A DNA stretch of 64,000 bases from Saccharolobus shibatae B12 (lineage in GTDB: Archaea > Thermoproteota > Thermoprotei_A > Sulfolobales > Sulfolobaceae). The stretch spans positions 2,200,001 through 2,264,000 of the forward strand of contig NZ_CP077717.1 in assembly GCF_019175345.1 (NCBI RefSeq), read 5' to 3'. Below are positions 47,168-54,679 of this stretch, one piece after another (the first letter of the stretch is position 1; each line of letters starts with the position of its first letter). A program made the position numbers and the translations under genes. Under the pieces are notes generated by a model. That model was not told where the DNA came from. It searched no databases and saw only the letters and a program-made list of their open reading frames with translations.

Positions 47168-47177
47168 GTTATAAATT
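47168..47177 (+). promoter_or_regulatory. TATA box of the secreted-peptide cassette
   Basis: GTTATAAATT preceded by an A-rich BRE-like tract (AAAAAAA), centred 26 bases before ATG 47198: a strong archaeal promoter for a leaderless mRNA. Confidence 0.6.
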
Positions 47178-47197
47178 ATGAGTTAATATAGTGATAT

Positions 47198-47749
47198 ATG
47201 ATGAGAAAAAATTTAGTTTTAAAAACTATAATACTATTGGCTATAATAGTACCTATAATCTCTATAGTCACATTAGCTTTTGAGAATAATCCTTATTTTG
47301 CATGGTCTAGTGGAAGTGCTGCTATAGGCTCTACAGCATATGGCATGGGAAGTATAGAAGTTTGCCCAGATAATGTAGGTCCAGTACCCGTACCTACAGC
47401 TTCAATCAATTTCGCTGTTGTTACTAACTACAGTATTAACGGAGTAGTAATGCCTAAACTCCAAATAACTGGAGAAATAGGTGGTATTCCTCCAGTTAAT
47501 GTAGTAGCTGTTAACTGGGGTAACGTTAAAGTATGGGCTGCTGCGTATTATTCGATATGGTTTATTACATCACCTGAAACTATTGGATACTACGTAGCAT
47601 AACCCATTCCATCTAACACAAACTTGATAGGGCAGGTGGATTATGGAGCAGCAGGAGCGATAAATCTTAATATAACACCATGGTGGGCTCGTTCAATATC
47701 ATTAGGTTCAGGATCTCCGTATTCTTATCAAACATTATCAATAACTTAA
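47198..47749 (+). pseudogene. Secreted small protein, possibly sulfolobicin/bacteriocin-like, with one in-frame stop
   Basis: The first 134 codons have a Sec-type signal (LKTIILLAIIVPIISIVTLAF) and a mature part rich in Gly, Trp, Tyr and Asn (FAWSSGSAAIGSTAYGMGS; AVNWGNVKVWAAAYYSIWF). After TAA 47600-47602 the same frame continues 48 codons with the same style (VDYGAAGAINLNITPWWARS; SLGSGSPYSYQTLSIT) to TAA 47747-47749. A single nonsense codon thus splits a 183-residue gene. Next come an FtsX-like permease and an ATPase in the same direction. Composition and neighbours recall bacteriocins with ABC immunity systems; relation to the sulfolobicins is my inference. Confidence 0.6.
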
Positions 47750-47771
47750 TTTTTTCTACAATATGATTAAA

Positions 47772-47791
47772 CATATTAGGTGTCTAATATG
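47772..47791 (+). promoter_or_regulatory. Inverted repeat covering the permease start codon
   Basis: CATATTAG-GTGT-CTAATATG, a perfect 8-bp repeat with 4-base loop. The last three bases are the ATG (47789-47791) of the permease, and the AGGTG of the left arm/loop would be its ribosome binding site. As RNA hairpin it would hide the start; as DNA it would suit a dimeric regulator. Confidence 0.5.
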
Positions 47792-48874
47792 CTCAAACAT
47801 ATTTTTAAACAATTCTTAACAAGAGGTAGTATAAGAGATTTAGCAATATTTTTATTAATTCTTTTATTATTTCTTCCAATCTTGCACCTTTTCTTTTTTT
47901 CCTTATTTAGCGCCATATCTATATATCAGGTTAGAGCAACAAGCTATAGTAATCTGTCCGTAGTGAGTATGGCCAGTAATAACGATACTTTAGTAATAAA
48001 TCAGTTAGAAAAGCTCTTCGGTAATACCTCTTTAGCACCTTTCGGATACATTTATATAGGGACTGGACATGGTGGAGCTACAGTTGAGGCTATTGCAATA
48101 AATAATTTAAGTTTGGCCAAGAAAATATTTCCTATTTCCTCTATGGTCGCGCTAGGTAAATATCCAGAATATGGAGTGTATTTGGTAGCTGGTAAAATGA
48201 ATCAGCTTAATCTTCAGCTAGGTGATAACGTTAGTGTATATATAGGAAAAAGTATTATAAGTTTAAGAGTTGTCGGAATATTGTATAACGCGTTCTTTTC
48301 TGCAGATGGATTTGCTATCTTACCTTTAACTAATGTAAGCTATACTATAGCTTCACTAGGTAATGCTATAATTCTTAAAGATAATTACACTGCTTTAAAT
48401 GAATTCAAAGCTTTCTTATCTAATACAAAATACGATGGTTTACCGCTTTCGGACTGGTATTCTATAAATCGATTTGGTTTCTCGTTTACATTTTCGTATT
48501 TTCAGATTAATTCATTGAGGACTGCCTCAGAAATAATCGAAACCATTTACATTCTAGTTTCATTATTCCTTATATTTAGAATTAGAAGTAGATTTTCAAA
48601 TGTTCTAGCACTATTCATAATTAATGGGGTTAACGAGAAGAGAAGTTTCAAGCTACTAGTATTACCGTTTCTAGTAATAGGCATAATTCCATGTATAGTA
48701 TATATGGCTTATTATTATTTATACGATGTCTACTGGTATTCCTTATCGGTCGCCTATCCATTCATAGCTGGACTAATTGGATTATTAGTATCTTCTATTT
48801 TAATTGAATACTATACGGTGTTTTCTGCTTACAGTAATCAGCATAAATTCCTAAAGGTGAGGAGTATTGAGTGA
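47789..48874 (+). CDS. FtsX-like ABC permease of the secreted-peptide cassette
   Basis: About 361 residues: one N-terminal membrane helix (LAIFLLILLLFLPILHLFFFSLFSA), an extracytoplasmic domain with a MacB-core-like stretch (NQLNLQLGDNVSVYIGKSIISLRVVGILYNAFF), then three C-terminal helices. The order equals FtsX/MacB permeases and the bacteriocin-associated integral membrane proteins. A GTG at 47780 is an alternative start, but ATG 47789 has an AGGTG spaced correctly. Overlaps the ATPase gene by 8 bp. Confidence 0.75.
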   Translation: MLKHIFKQFLTRGSIRDLAIFLLILLLFLPILHLFFFSLFSAISIYQVRATSYSNLSVVSMASNNDTLVINQLEKLFGNTSLAPFGYIYIGTGHGGATVEAIAINNLSLAKKIFPISSMVALGKYPEYGVYLVAGKMNQLNLQLGDNVSVYIGKSIISLRVVGILYNAFFSADGFAILPLTNVSYTIASLGNAIILKDNYTALNEFKAFLSNTKYDGLPLSDWYSINRFGFSFTFSYFQINSLRTASEIIETIYILVSLFLIFRIRSRFSNVLALFIINGVNEKRSFKLLVLPFLVIGIIPCIVYMAYYYLYDVYWYSLSVAYPFIAGLIGLLVSSILIEYYTVFSAYSNQHKFLKVRSIE

Positions 48875-49481
48875 AATTGTTAAAGTAGATGTTTTTAAGA
48901 AATTTAAAAATTTTGAACTAAAAGTAAATTTCAGTGTAAATGAAGGAGAGAAAGTTTTAATTCAAGGTCCAAACGGCTCTGGCAAGACTACTTTACTATA
49001 TCTAATTTATGGCGTGTTAAACCCAGATTCTGGATACGTAAGGGTATTTAATAAGAATCCAACTGTAGAGCTAAGGAAAAGTGAAATGTATATGCTAGAG
49101 GAATATTTAATTTTTCTAGAAAATATTAGTTTACAAGAGAACTTAGACTTCATAACATCATTAAGGTATTTCAATATAAATAAAACACATGAGCTAATTA
49201 ATAAATTCGATTTGCCTCTTTATAAAAAACCTTACCAACTAAGTTCTGGTCAGAGAAGGTTATTTAAGCTAGCTTTAGCCTTCTCTTCCGAGGCGAAATT
49301 ATTATTACTTGATGAACCCACATCTAATTTGGACATAGAAAATTCTAAAGTGGTCAAGGATATGATAAGGGAGTATAGCGGTACAATAATTTTTGCTTCT
49401 CATGATATTCTGCTCAAAGAATCATGTAATAAGACAATATATTTAAGAACAGGAAAAATAGAGAGAATTGAGATCAAATAG
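48867..49481 (+). CDS. ABC ATPase of the secreted-peptide cassette
   Basis: 204 residues, TTG start, with Walker A GPNGSGKTTLLYL, a degenerate Q-loop region (MLEEYLIFLENISLQENLDF), signature LSSGQRRLFKLALAF (Ser for the second Gly), Walker B LLLLDEPTSNLD and switch ASHD. Compact ATPase of export/immunity systems. It should energise the FtsX-like permease encoded upstream. Confidence 0.88.
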   Translation: MSEIVKVDVFKKFKNFELKVNFSVNEGEKVLIQGPNGSGKTTLLYLIYGVLNPDSGYVRVFNKNPTVELRKSEMYMLEEYLIFLENISLQENLDFITSLRYFNINKTHELINKFDLPLYKKPYQLSSGQRRLFKLALAFSSEAKLLLLDEPTSNLDIENSKVVKDMIREYSGTIIFASHDILLKESCNKTIYLRTGKIERIEIK

Positions 49482-49533
49482 TATATAAAATTTAGTTTTT
49501 TATTATCTACTTTTAATTTGAGGAAAATAGTGA

Positions 49534-49556
49534 CATGATATATTTATTATATCATG
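49534..49556. repeat. 9-bp inverted repeat after the cassette
   Basis: CATGATATA-TTTAT-TATATCATG, a perfect palindrome with 5-base spacer, 52 bp after the ATPase stop. Possible transcription end hairpin, regulator site or relic of a mobile element end. A 75-codon frame starting here is not credible. Confidence 0.4.
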
Positions 49557-49690
49557 AAATACATAATTATCAGGAGACGTTGTCCAAGATGATAAGAACG
49601 GAATTCATGGATGAAACCAATTTACGATGTTGTAAAGATTCTTCTATATCACTGATGATCCCAGCTTCAAAATCTTGTTGGTCCCATTAT

Positions 49691-51865
49691 TTACCAATCA
49701 AATCCACTGCTCCTATTTCTTGTAATAATAGCAATGCTCAACAAAATCATTACAGCCAGTAATATGATAACAATACTTTGACCTAAACTTAAACTATTAC
49801 CATTGCCTGATACTGCCGAAGCGATCTTGCTGACAATGGTAACATTAACAACCTTCATCTTAACCACAGTAACGTAATCACCTGTATAGTGAATTACAGC
49901 AATGCCAGGAGGTGAAGAACCAGCTGGATTCACACCGATAACTTTTACCAAATAAGTACCATTACTAATATTAGTTACAACATTGTTACTTGGCCCTTCA
50001 TAAACGAGACTATTATTAACATAAACGAGATAAGTGATTACGTTTGGTTCGTCATTCCAGCTGATGTATAAATTATTTCCAAATCCCACTAGCGAGACTT
50101 GTGGAGAGACCGGAGGTAAATAATAAACTATTTGGTAAACGTATTTGGAAACCCCAGCTGAGTTTGCGGCTATTATTATTAGCGTATAATTACCTTGAGG
50201 AACTCTAAACAAATAGCTATTACCCTTTACACTTACAATCTGAGAAATTAAGTTACCATTGGGATTATACAGTTCCAAACTTATATTGGCTGGAAAAGAA
50301 GTAGTCCAATTGACTAAAATCCCACTACCCAGCTTGGTTATAAATGCAAAAACGGTAGCCTTGGTAATGGGAACAACGGTAAGTACTAGGGGAGAGCTAT
50401 TACCGAGTTTATTTGTAGCGTAAATGAAAACGTTATAAGTCACGTTTGGAGTCAGATTACTTATTGTCAAACTAGTACTATTAACAAAATGTGAACTAAC
50501 CATTGAATTCTCGTTCTTAACAATAATGTAATAACCAAGTATAGGGTACCCACCAGAAAATGTTGGAGGCAACCAACTTAACGTAACGTTATCGTTTCCG
50601 TAATTCACAGAAACGAGTTGTGGAGGATTAGGAACTGAAGCTGGGATTAACGCGACTATACTTGATGGAGATGAATAGCCAATAGAATTATAAGCTAAAA
50701 CCTCAAAGTAGTACGTCACGCCGTCTTTCAGTCCAGTTACAGTGTAACTAGTAACGTTACCAACGTTAATTGAACTGTTGAATCCCATGTTATTCCAATA
50801 TATTATCTCATAACCGCTAGCTAGCCTGACTGGATTCCAGCCTAAGGTAACTGAACCATTTCCTGCAGAATAAGATGTTATCTTAGGAGGAAGAGGTGGA
50901 AAGTTGAACGTAACCAACTGTAGAGCTGAAACATCACTTAATGAACTACCAATGCCTCCTGCAAGATACAGCATATTTCCTACTTGTACGTAACCAGCGG
51001 CATAAACTGGGACGGGAAGATAACCAACTCTTTGCAAATTACCATTATAGTAGGCAAGGATTGCGTTATTAACTCCACCAGAACCTGCAGTATAAATATA
51101 ACCACCTACAATAAACAAAACACCCCTATAATAGGCTAAGGCACTATCGTGAATCCAGTAGGGAAGAACCCCATTAAGAATAGTCCAATTATTATTTTGG
51201 GGACTATAAATCAATATGTCATTGGTATAGGCACTATATCCAATGTAACCACTAACTATTATCAAGGAAGTCCCATTAAATACATAACCACCTCCATATG
51301 TAGGAACTGGCATGTAACCTATTATCCTCCAACTATCGTTATTGGGATAGAACAATCTAATTGCATTAGAAGGTGGAAAATAAAGGCCAGCTGGACTAGT
51401 GGTGTTCTCTCCACCAATAACGTAAATCGCATTATTATAAACAAATATGTAAGGTGAGTATGCTGGGAGTGGCATTTCACTTACGATAACCCAAGAATTA
51501 CCGTTAAGTTTAAGAACGTAAGGATTTATCCCAGTGTTATTATAACCACCCATAACATAAATTGTGTTATTATAGACGACTGCTGAAGGTGAAACTAAAC
51601 TAAAAGGCAAACTAGGCCCGATATTCCATGTGCCATTGGAGTATATCCAAACTTGATTTGAATATGAATCCCCACCTATGATATATAAGCTACCTTGATA
51701 GTATACTACTGCTACATGGGAATTTGCGTAAGGCAATGATGCCAAATAACTTACATTCACGGAAAATGATGGTGAAGAGGCATGAAGAGATATTCCTTGT
51801 AATAATAATAGAGAGAATAGAAATAGTATTAATGGCGACCGTTTTTTCATATTACCATACTTCAT
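49691..51865 (-). CDS. Kelch-repeat plus fibronectin type III cell-surface protein
   Basis: 724 residues: signal peptide (LILFLFSLLLLQGISLHA), a beta-propeller of about six Kelch repeats in residues ~30-330 (SHVAVVYYQGSLYIIGG; PSAVVYNNTIYVMGG; YSPYIFVYNNAIYVIGG), then FN3-type domains from ~330 on (PPLPPKITSYSAGNGSVTLGW; NPPQLVSVNYGNDNVTLSW), and a C-terminal membrane helix (IVIILLAVMILLSIAIITR). Many N-glycosylation sequons. Probably an outward-facing adhesion or binding protein. 23 bp behind the Mo/W transporter permease in the same direction. Confidence 0.88.
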   Translation of the reverse strand: MKYGNMKKRSPLILFLFSLLLLQGISLHASSPSFSVNVSYLASLPYANSHVAVVYYQGSLYIIGGDSYSNQVWIYSNGTWNIGPSLPFSLVSPSAVVYNNTIYVMGGYNNTGINPYVLKLNGNSWVIVSEMPLPAYSPYIFVYNNAIYVIGGENTTSPAGLYFPPSNAIRLFYPNNDSWRIIGYMPVPTYGGGYVFNGTSLIIVSGYIGYSAYTNDILIYSPQNNNWTILNGVLPYWIHDSALAYYRGVLFIVGGYIYTAGSGGVNNAILAYYNGNLQRVGYLPVPVYAAGYVQVGNMLYLAGGIGSSLSDVSALQLVTFNFPPLPPKITSYSAGNGSVTLGWNPVRLASGYEIIYWNNMGFNSSINVGNVTSYTVTGLKDGVTYYFEVLAYNSIGYSSPSSIVALIPASVPNPPQLVSVNYGNDNVTLSWLPPTFSGGYPILGYYIIVKNENSMVSSHFVNSTSLTISNLTPNVTYNVFIYATNKLGNSSPLVLTVVPITKATVFAFITKLGSGILVNWTTSFPANISLELYNPNGNLISQIVSVKGNSYLFRVPQGNYTLIIIAANSAGVSKYVYQIVYYLPPVSPQVSLVGFGNNLYISWNDEPNVITYLVYVNNSLVYEGPSNNVVTNISNGTYLVKVIGVNPAGSSPPGIAVIHYTGDYVTVVKMKVVNVTIVSKIASAVSGNGNSLSLGQSIVIILLAVMILLSIAIITRNRSSGFDW

Positions 51866-51888
51866 TACTTAATAATTTAAAAGGATTT

Positions 51889-52686
51889 TCATGTCTTATA
51901 GAAGAGATGGTTAACTATCCTACTTGTAACTATTAGTATAAGGGAGAAAAGGAGAAGAGTAGCTGAGGCACTTATTGAAGCGTTAAAATACGTTTCGTAT
52001 TCATTATAAATATATACTGAAGCCACATACGCGTTGTTAAACAACCAGCCAGTAACATAAGGTGCAACTATTACCACAGATCCAAATTCACTTATAGCTC
52101 TAGCAATAGAAGTTAGCCCAGCAGATACTATCCCCCTAATTGAAAGAGGGAAAACTACGGAAGTAAATGCCTTGAATTCGGAAGCACCTAAACTCATGGC
52201 ATATATTTCATAGGACCTTGGAAGAGACTCGAAGAAATTCTGCATCGAACGAATATAGATAGGAGTAGAAACAATAATCAAAGCCAACAATAAGCCAGTA
52301 TAAGTGTAGTAAAAAATAATACCATGAGAGTAAAGGAAAGCACCTAGAGGATTAGTGGGACTATCAATGAAAATTAAAGCAATGCCAACTAGGGGATGCG
52401 GTATAGATGCTGGCAAATCGACTAAAGTCTCAATAATTGGATTCCTATGTCTTGATAAATAATATGCCAAGGGAGTAAAGATAAGAACAATTATTACAAT
52501 GGAAAGGGCTGAAGCAAAAAACGATAAACCTATTGACGAAAGTAAAGAGCTACTGAACGCGACTGATTTAACAAAAAACGGACCATAGCCGTAAAATAGC
52601 AAATAGAGAGTTGGTAAAGCTAAAAGGAGAGATAGAAAAAAGGATATGGCTTGTAGGGTATTAAACTTCAGAGAAATTACCCGCAT
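51889..52686 (-). CDS. Molybdate/tungstate-type ABC transporter permease
   Basis: 265 residues with six membrane helices and the binding-protein-dependent permease EAA motif region (SLGASEFKAFTSVVFPLSIRG), closest to ModB/WtpB/CysT proteins (LADLPASIPHPLVGIALIF-like segment VDLPASIPHPLVGIAL). It overlaps the binding-protein gene by 26 bp. No ATPase gene follows; the kelch gene does. Confidence 0.85.
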   Translation of the reverse strand: MRVISLKFNTLQAISFFLSLLLALPTLYLLFYGYGPFFVKSVAFSSSLLSSIGLSFFASALSIVIIVLIFTPLAYYLSRHRNPIIETLVDLPASIPHPLVGIALIFIDSPTNPLGAFLYSHGIIFYYTYTGLLLALIIVSTPIYIRSMQNFFESLPRSYEIYAMSLGASEFKAFTSVVFPLSIRGIVSAGLTSIARAISEFGSVVIVAPYVTGWLFNNAYVASVYIYNEYETYFNASISASATLLLFSLILIVTSRIVNHLFYKT

Positions 52687-53821
52687 ACTTCAACTCACCA
52701 GATTTTAACAAGTTCAATATAGGCTGCGGAATATTACTAGTTTCATTATACAATAAAGCTGGTTTTATTGGAACTACATTAAACTTGGTAAGTTGAGATT
52801 CATGACTCAATACGAAGCTAATAAACTGGTATGCAGTTTGTGTATTCGAAGCGTTTAATGGAACGGTAATGTATAAGTAAACTGGATTTCCATGAATTGT
52901 TAATGTTTGACCATTTACACTTATATTATAAGCAAATTGACTGTACCATGTAGTCTCATTCGCATAATAGCCAAAACTTAACCAAGGAGGTAGTTTTAGA
53001 TATTGCAATCCTTGAGATACAGCATAGGAAACATAAGAGAATGTGAAGTCTAAAGTACCCGCCTTTAAGGGCGCTACATAGTTAGCTGTACTAGGGGCTA
53101 CCTTGACATTTGGATTCGCTTTAACAAGATCCACAAAGTAGCTTATATTATGATTAGCATATAAATAACTTGCCATTTGAAGTATCAAATACGCATATAA
53201 TCCCTCTGGGTCAGTGTTAGGATTAGCAATTCCCAGACTGAACTTGGTGGTCAACAAGTAGAAGAAATTGTACCAATATTTAGTATTGTTGGTCTCCATA
53301 GCCATGGTGTAATTGGAGTATAATTGGGACCAATAAGGAGATTTGGTAGTGTAGTTAGAGTAAACTATTGTCATCTGATCTGATAGAAAAGCTATAGCCC
53401 AACCGGGATTCCTACTACCAGTTAACTCAACAGCTTGAATATAGGCAACTGGAATGAAAACACTCGCTGGAACTGGAGTCTGGGAAGCTATTTGTGAAGC
53501 TAATGCGAAGGAGCCACTACCTACAACATGAACTGGAATTCCAGTAGCGTTCTGGAATTGGCCAGCTAGGTAGTTGAGAATTGCAAGATAAGCACCCGCT
53601 ACGAAGACTGTAATACCTTGAGATGAAGTAATATTAGTAGATGAAGATATCCTAATACTAGATAGGGAAGAACTAGTTGTAGTTGATGAAGATGAAGTAG
53701 TTATAGAATTAGGTGGATGATTACTTAAATAATATCCTACAACCCCAGCTACCACTGCGATTATAATAATAATTACTATCACGATAGCTTGAACTCTAGT
53801 TAACCCTTTATTTAACGGCAT
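52661..53821 (-). CDS. Molybdate/tungstate-type binding protein with class III signal peptide
   Basis: 386 residues. The N-terminus has KG-LTRVQAIVIVIIIIIAVV, a class III (pilin-like) signal processed by PibD in Sulfolobus, then a Ser/Thr-rich stalk (about 36-66) and a type II periplasmic binding fold (GITVFVAGAYLAILNYLAG; GSGSFALASQIASQTPVPASVF; GIANPNTDPEGLYAYLIL), the ModA/WtpA pattern. Transported ion probably tungstate or molybdate, fitting the formate dehydrogenase gene next door. Confidence 0.85.
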   Translation of the reverse strand: MPLNKGLTRVQAIVIVIIIIIAVVAGVVGYYLSNHPPNSITTSSSSTTTSSSLSSIRISSSTNITSSQGITVFVAGAYLAILNYLAGQFQNATGIPVHVVGSGSFALASQIASQTPVPASVFIPVAYIQAVELTGSRNPGWAIAFLSDQMTIVYSNYTTKSPYWSQLYSNYTMAMETNNTKYWYNFFYLLTTKFSLGIANPNTDPEGLYAYLILQMASYLYANHNISYFVDLVKANPNVKVAPSTANYVAPLKAGTLDFTFSYVSYAVSQGLQYLKLPPWLSFGYYANETTWYSQFAYNISVNGQTLTIHGNPVYLYITVPLNASNTQTAYQFISFVLSHESQLTKFNVVPIKPALLYNETSNIPQPILNLLKSGELKYAGNFSEV

Positions 53822-53901
53822 ATGTATAGTCAGTAATATTTCCGATAATAAATTTTTCTCTAATAAAATAACCTAACATTTTTAAGTTTCTCCCCCATAT
53901 G

Positions 53902-54645
53902 TTAGCTAAAATACTTACTTACTATAGTATAAGTGAAACTCTGGAAAAGGTTAGCAAGCTTAAGGAAATAGGGATCCAATTTCAACCTTGAAGGTACATA
54001 AATCTCCCTCTTACCAGTCCTTATTGCTTTTAGAACGGCTTTAGCTACAGCCTCTGACTCAACGCTATAATTAGCAAAAGGATCGCCATTATTCTTCTTA
54101 AATGAAGGATGAGAGGTAAAATTAGTCCTAACTGGACCGGGATAAACACCACTTACCCTAACATTATATTTCCTCATTTCAGCCCACAAACCGTTAGTTA
54201 AACTGGCTAAACCAGCCTTAGTTGCTGAGTAAACTAAAAGCTTGGGTGTAGATACGTAAGCAGCTTCCGAAACAATATTAACAACACTTCCCTTCCTCCT
54301 AGAAACCATATGTGGAAGCACGGCCTTCATGAAGTATAGCGGGGCTAGAAGATTAGTCCTAATCATGTACTCCTCCTCATTTAAATCAGTCTCTAAAAAA
54401 GACCCATAAACTCCAAAACCTGCATTATTAACCAGGACGTCAATTTTGCCAAACTTCTCCAGTACCTCATTTACAATCCTAAATACAGTGCTCCTATCAC
54501 TGACATCAGCCTCATAGATTACATCACCAATATCCGATTTACTCCTAGAAATCGAAACAACAGTATAATTATTCTCCTTAAGTAACTTAACAACAGCCCT
54601 CCCTATACCTTTTGATGCTCCAGTTACAATAGCAACTTCAGACAT
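53902..54645 (-). CDS. Short-chain dehydrogenase/reductase
   Basis: 247 residues from ATG 54645 (MSEVAIVTGASKGIGRAV). NAD(P) motif TGASKGIG, NNAGFGVYG, the catalytic Ser in VSEAAY and YSATKAGLASL (Tyr-x3-Lys). Substrate unknown. The frame extends to 54705, but a TATA-like TATTTTTAAAAAGG lies upstream of 54645, so the extension is not used. Between the Mo/W transporter and formate dehydrogenase. Confidence 0.92.
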   Translation of the reverse strand: MSEVAIVTGASKGIGRAVVKLLKENNYTVVSISRSKSDIGDVIYEADVSDRSTVFRIVNEVLEKFGKIDVLVNNAGFGVYGSFLETDLNEEEYMIRTNLLAPLYFMKAVLPHMVSRRKGSVVNIVSEAAYVSTPKLLVYSATKAGLASLTNGLWAEMRKYNVRVSGVYPGPVRTNFTSHPSFKKNNGDPFANYSVESEAVAKAVLKAIRTGKREIYVPSRLKLDPYFLKLANLFQSFTYTIVSKYFS

Positions 54646-54679
54646 ATATAGAGAAACAACATTCCTTTTTAAAAATAAT

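Noticed and set aside
47600-47602. Recoding of the TAA in the secreted cassette protein as an amino acid
   Set aside because: TAA is not a pyrrolysine or selenocysteine codon and no recoding signal is seen; a nonsense mutation is simpler.
49535-49762. 75-codon frame starting in the palindrome
   Set aside because: Overlaps the end of the Kelch gene on the other strand and has no protein-like pattern.
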